The position numbers and the translations under genes were made by a program. Positions 61,878 to 64,000 of a stretch of DNA of 64,000 nucleotides are shown piece after piece. Below the pieces are notes generated by a model, which was not told the origin of the DNA, did no database searches, and saw only the letters and a program-made list of their open reading frames with translations. Position 1 is the first letter of the stretch; every line of letters starts with the position of its first letter. The stretch is from the NCBI RefSeq assembly GCF_001308015.1, contig NZ_LGYH01000008.1:1-64000 (forward strand). The letters run 5' to 3'. This DNA is from Neisseria sp. 83E34. GTDB lineage: Bacteria > Pseudomonadota > Gammaproteobacteria > Burkholderiales > Neisseriaceae.

Positions 61878-61933
61878 GTCTAAAAAATTTCCTAGAATAT
61901 AAAATTAATTAAAATTTAATTCAAATTTTAGAC
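61878..61933 (-). promoter_or_regulatory. leuC promoter bracketed by inverted repeat
   Basis: On the - strand TTGAAT (61919-61924), 17 bases, TATATT (61896-61901). GTCTAAAAAATTT (61878-61890) and its near reverse complement AAATTTTAGAC (61923-61933) bracket the promoter, a layout suggesting binding sites for a leucine-responsive regulator. Confidence 0.5.
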
Positions 61934-62059
61934 TTATTGTCTATTTTATGGCGGATTGGTTGATTAAACGCCGATTTTTCTCAGAGTGAGCCTACTTGTT
62001 TTTTTAATGAAAAACCCCGTATTATGCGGTTTATTGAAATTTCTCTGGAAGCATATATC

Positions 62060-63406
62060 ATGAATCTAGCTGAGATGGCATCTGATTACTTGCCGCAACT
62101 TCAGGAATTTGAAAAGAAAATTTTATCAAATCAAACTAAAATCGAAGCCTGGTTTCGTGCGCAATGGAGCAAAAATCCGCCGCCTTTTTATGGTTCGGTG
62201 GATATCCGCAATGCCGGTTATAAAATGGCTTCTATTGATATGAACCTGTTTCCCGGAGGCTTCAATAATTTAAATGTAAACTTTATCCCTCTGGCTGCTA
62301 TGGCGGCTCAGGATGCTGTGGAGCGTGCTTGTGAAACGGCGCGTTCGGTGCTGATTATTCCTGAAAACCATACGCGTAATACTTTTTATCTGCAAAACGT
62401 ATATGCGCTGAGCAATATTTTGCGCAGTGCGGGCTTTGAAGTGCGTTTAGGCAGCCTGAATCCTGAAATCAAAGAAGCTACCGAGTTTGAAACGGCTTTG
62501 GGAGACAAGGTATTGCTCGAGCCTTTAATGCGCACCCGCGAACGTGTACATCTGGCAGATGGCTTTTCTCCGTGTTTGATTTTGCTAAACAATGACTTGT
62601 CTGCCGGTGTGCCTGATATTTTGCAAAATTTAAGCCAAACGGTGTTGCCGCCTTTGCATGCAGGCTGGACCAACCGCAGAAAAACCACACATTTTGAAGC
62701 TTATAACCATGTAGTGGCCGAATTTGCCGAGTTAATTGATATTGATGAGTGGCGTATCAATCCGTATTTTGAGCAGGTGAGCGGTTTGGATTTCCAAGAG
62801 CGTGAAGGCGAAGACATGCTGGCTGATGCAGTCGAACGCATGCTGGCAAAAATTCAGGTTAAGTATGATGAAAAAGGCATTAAGGATGCGCCTTTTGTGA
62901 TCGTGAAAGCCGACGCGGGCACTTACGGTATGGGTGTGATGAGTGTGAAATCGGCAGAAGAAGTGCGCAGCCTAAACCGTAAAAACCGCAATAAAATGGC
63001 TACGGTGAAAGAAGGTTTGGCCGTTACTGAAGTGATTGTTCAGGAAGGAATTTATACTTATGAAACCCTGAATGGCGCAGTATCGGAGCCGGTGGTTTAT
63101 ATGATGGACCGTTTTGTGATTGGTGGTTTTTACCGTGTGCATGAAGGGCGTAGCGCCGATGAAAATCTGAACGCGACAGGTATGCTGTTTGTGCCGCTGG
63201 AACAGAGTATTCCGGTGGCTGAGTCAGAAGAAGGCGGCTCCGAATTACGTTGTAAACGGGTGTTTGAGCAATGGAATACTTTGGGTGTGCCGCAAACCAA
63301 TCACGCCGATCCGGATTGCGAGTGCAACCGCCTGTATGTATATGGCGTAATGGCGCGCTTGTCGCTGCTGGCAGCTTCGTTGGAGCTGAAAACTACGGCA
63401 AAATAA
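62060..63406 (+). CDS. gshA: Glutamate-cysteine ligase
   Basis: GshA catalyses the first step of glutathione synthesis. The 448-residue form belongs to the 'ferrooxidans'-type proteobacterial family: FYGSVDIRNAGYKMASIDMNLFPGGFNN (start of the conserved core), HTRNTFYLQNVY, GWTNRRKTTHFEAYN, and ATP-grasp-like VKADAGTYGMGVMSV and YMMDRFVIGGFYRVHE. The start at 62060 has GGAAG ten bases before it; the frame is open to 62024. Divergent from leuC. Confidence 0.93.
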   Translation: MNLAEMASDYLPQLQEFEKKILSNQTKIEAWFRAQWSKNPPPFYGSVDIRNAGYKMASIDMNLFPGGFNNLNVNFIPLAAMAAQDAVERACETARSVLIIPENHTRNTFYLQNVYALSNILRSAGFEVRLGSLNPEIKEATEFETALGDKVLLEPLMRTRERVHLADGFSPCLILLNNDLSAGVPDILQNLSQTVLPPLHAGWTNRRKTTHFEAYNHVVAEFAELIDIDEWRINPYFEQVSGLDFQEREGEDMLADAVERMLAKIQVKYDEKGIKDAPFVIVKADAGTYGMGVMSVKSAEEVRSLNRKNRNKMATVKEGLAVTEVIVQEGIYTYETLNGAVSEPVVYMMDRFVIGGFYRVHEGRSADENLNATGMLFVPLEQSIPVAESEEGGSELRCKRVFEQWNTLGVPQTNHADPDCECNRLYVYGVMARLSLLAASLELKTTAK

Positions 63407-63424
63407 GTCTGAGTGTGCAGAAGT

Positions 63425-63439
63425 TTTTCAGACAGGCAT
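63425..63439 (-). repeat. Single wadDUS
   Basis: Reverse TGCCTGTCTGAA between gshA and thiD. Confidence 0.75.
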
Positions 63440-63505
63440 TAAGATGTATCGATAACATAATAATTTTTTAAAATTAAAAACGAATTCAAATTGCAGAGAT
63501 AAATT

Positions 63506-64000
63506 ATGGAAATAAAAGAATTGCAGTACAACAAACCTTTTCCGTGCGTATTGACCATTGCAGGATCGGATTGCAGCGGAGGTGCCGGTATTCAGGCCGA
63601 TATCAAGACATTCGATGCACTTGGCGCTTATGGTGCCAGCGTTATTACTACGATTGTTGCAGAGAATACGCAGGGAGTACAAGGATTGCATGTGATTCCG
63701 CCCGAGATGGTGCGGGAACAGTGTGAGTCGGTACTAACCGATATTCGGATTGATGCGGTTAAAATCGGCATGTTGCCGAATATCGCAACAGTAGGCGCGG
63801 TGGCCGATGTGTTGGGTAGGCATAAACCACCTTTTGTGGTGTTGGATCCCGTGTTGGTGGCCACTTCCGGAGACAGTCTCGCTTTGGAAAATACGGTTGA
63901 TGCCATGTTGAGTGAATTGGTGCCGCTTGCCGACATCATCACACCGAACTTGAGTGAATTGGCAGAGCTTACCGGCAATCCGTTAGCGCAAACCGAGGAA
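63506..64000 (+). CDS. thiD: Hydroxymethylpyrimidine (phosphate) kinase, truncated by window edge
   Basis: The first 165 residues of ThiD, which phosphorylates hydroxymethylpyrimidine twice for thiamine synthesis. Visible: VLTIAGSDCSGGAGIQADIKTFDALGAYG, TIVAENTQGV, DAVKIGMLPN, VLDPVLVATSGD and ITPNLSELAELTG, all ribokinase-fold signatures of the family. The gene runs off the right edge. No TPP riboswitch is seen in the 100 bases upstream. Confidence 0.95.
   Translation, partial: MEIKELQYNKPFPCVLTIAGSDCSGGAGIQADIKTFDALGAYGASVITTIVAENTQGVQGLHVIPPEMVREQCESVLTDIRIDAVKIGMLPNIATVGAVADVLGRHKPPFVVLDPVLVATSGDSLALENTVDAMLSELVPLADIITPNLSELAELTGNPLAQTEE

Noticed and set aside
63407-63505. TPP riboswitch before thiD
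   Set aside because: The 99-base AT-rich gap contains none of the conserved CUGAGA-type elements.
1-64000. Dozens of regularly sized repeats as a CRISPR array
   Set aside because: They are 12-base DUS copies, dispersed and mostly paired in inverted orientation, not direct repeats with unique spacers.

Overview
The window is chromosomal DNA from a Neisseriaceae bacterium. The repeated 12-mer TGCCTGTCTGAA occurs dozens of times, mostly as closely spaced inverted pairs just after genes. From established knowledge this is the 'TG-wadDUS' dialect of the neisserial DNA uptake sequence (DUS), described for Neisseria wadsworthii and close relatives; the species itself is an inference. Gene content (mpl, pip, lptE, lon-hupB, lipB-lipA, purM, a second-stage glutathione gene and others) fits a free-living or commensal Neisseria-type betaproteobacterium. 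I saw no tRNA, rRNA or CRISPR array.

Layout. 0-14.8 kb: OPT transporter, transketolase, a FemAB-like acyltransferase in an AT-rich stretch, an ankyrin protein, lptE-holA, a YbiT-type ABC-F ATPase, mpl, trpS and pip. 14.8-21.4 kb: a small lipoprotein, a decayed gene, ccoS with an LplT-like transporter, an Opa-like outer-membrane barrel bracketed by inverted 60-bp repeats, a RibBX protein with an unexpected N-terminal helix-turn-helix domain and a palindromic operator candidate, and a cupin/JmjC-like oxygenase. 21.4-29.1 kb: an IS30 remnant, hupB, lon (with a sigma-32-like promoter), ybeD-lipB, lipA, a small inverted-repeat element, and rpsF-priB-rpsR-rplI. 29.4-35.7 kb: a TolC/HlyD pair without an inner-membrane pump, a META-domain lipoprotein, a Correia-like MITE and an RTX lipase with a surface-retention type N-terminus. 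35.8-49.7 kb: purM, nnrD, cytochrome b561, GNAT, purK, a YfaE-type ferredoxin next to nrdB, nadE, DUF971, ubiE, an orphan amino-acid binding lipoprotein, ung, glnS and trmA.

49.9-57.1 kb is a haem uptake locus: TonB-dependent receptor, hmuS, hmuT, hmuU, hmuV. Its first half carries the AG-DUS dialect (AGGCCGTCTGAA) of other Neisseria species instead of wadDUS, so it was probably acquired. Between hmuT and hmuU sits a divergent pair with host-dialect DUS: a MerR regulator and a predicted Tat-exported serine-hydrolase lipoprotein, separated by a palindrome lying in a 19-bp promoter spacer, the hallmark of MerR-controlled promoters. 57.2-64 kb: leuC, an entericidin-like lipoprotein, leuD, a DUF1444 protein and leuB (leucine synthesis), then gshA and a truncated thiD.

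The most unusual items are the HTH-RibBX fusion with its operator, the interrupted mixed-dialect haem locus, the repeat-bracketed Opa-like gene, the Correia-like element, and several gene or IS remnants not visible as intact ORFs.
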